A DNA stretch of 32,950 nucleotides. Source: an uncultured Akkermansia sp. GTDB taxonomy: Bacteria; Verrucomicrobiota; Verrucomicrobiia; Verrucomicrobiales; Akkermansiaceae. The stretch covers positions 1 to 32,950 of the forward strand of contig CANQAC010000018.1 in the NCBI GenBank assembly GCA_947589345.1, written 5' to 3'. Position 1 is the stretch's first letter. Each line of letters starts with the position of its first letter. Under the pieces are notes generated by a model. The model saw only the letters and a program-made list of their open reading frames with translations. It was not told the DNA's origin and searched no databases. Below, one piece after another: positions 32,879 through 32,950 of the stretch. Made by a program: the position numbers and the translations under genes.

Positions 32879-32950
32879 CGCGCGGGGGGAGGTTGGAGAA
32901 TTTGCAGGATAGGTTAGCAAATTAGGGGGGTGTTGCAAGGGGGCGGCAGG
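32879..32950 (+). other. Probable continuation of bioA in a shifted frame, low-quality end
   Basis: The last 72 bases have long G runs (GGGGGGA, GGGGGG, GGGGG) and no stop-free frame, yet the +1 frame gives LENLQDRLAN and, with one further indel, KLGGVLQ. This is like the helical region after GCAAAL in BioA. It suggests sequence errors, not true divergence. Confidence 0.45.

Noticed and set aside
1..32950. tRNA, rRNA, CRISPR arrays, insertion sequences and prophage genes
   Set aside because: I looked on both strands and saw no clover-leaf, repeat-spacer array, transposase or integrase motif. The tandem transferase genes are protein-level repeats, not DNA repeats with near-identical sequence.

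Overview
The window looks like a chromosomal segment of a Gram-negative bacterium. The best guess is Verrucomicrobiota, possibly Akkermansia-like. Reasons: a SecD-SecF fusion, a 4Fe-4S-type complex I gene cluster whose genes lack Shine-Dalgarno sequences, a GHL10 envelope hydrolase with a signal peptide, and envelope-polymer genes beside core genes. This phylum call is an inference; there is no rRNA here to settle it.

Region 1 (1-11668, + strand) is an accessory surface-polymer cluster, visibly more AT-rich than the rest. It holds four tandem CDP-glycerol glycerophosphotransferase-like genes (the first cut by the window edge), an IspD/TarI-type cytidylyltransferase, an NAD-dependent SDR epimerase/dehydratase, a double and a single GT9-like (heptosyltransferase-fold) glycosyltransferase, and a membrane AlgJ/AlgX-like acyltransfer protein. 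Together they could make a CDP-activated polyol, polymerise it as a teichoic-acid-like phosphodiester glycan, add sugars and modify it. Several members have lost family-defining residues: the catalytic histidine of one transferase, the donor motif of one GT9 domain, and the Asp of the AlgJ motif. This mix of intact and degenerate copies is the most unusual thing in the window.

Region 2 (11669-15386, - strand) is a compact operon read secDF, then a two-TM protein with a CbiX/SirB-like domain, then a small DUF167 protein. Region 3 (15387-16134) is a 748-bp divergent intergenic region with a good sigma70-like promoter candidate at each end and no convincing gene.

Region 4 (16135-30261, + strand) is nuoD-E-F-G-H-I-J-K-L-M-N followed, with a stop/start overlap, by a secreted GHL10 hydrolase. 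nuoA, nuoB and nuoC are not in this window. All eleven nuo start codons are preceded by pyrimidines rather than a Shine-Dalgarno purine tract. NuoH carries an insertion of about 46 residues.

Region 5 (30262-32950, + strand) has a 138-bp AT-rich spacer with DnaA-box-like sites, then dnaB and bioA. bioA stops prematurely about 70 bases from the end of the window. The last bases look like coding sequence with indel errors, as at a contig end, so the truncation is probably not biological.
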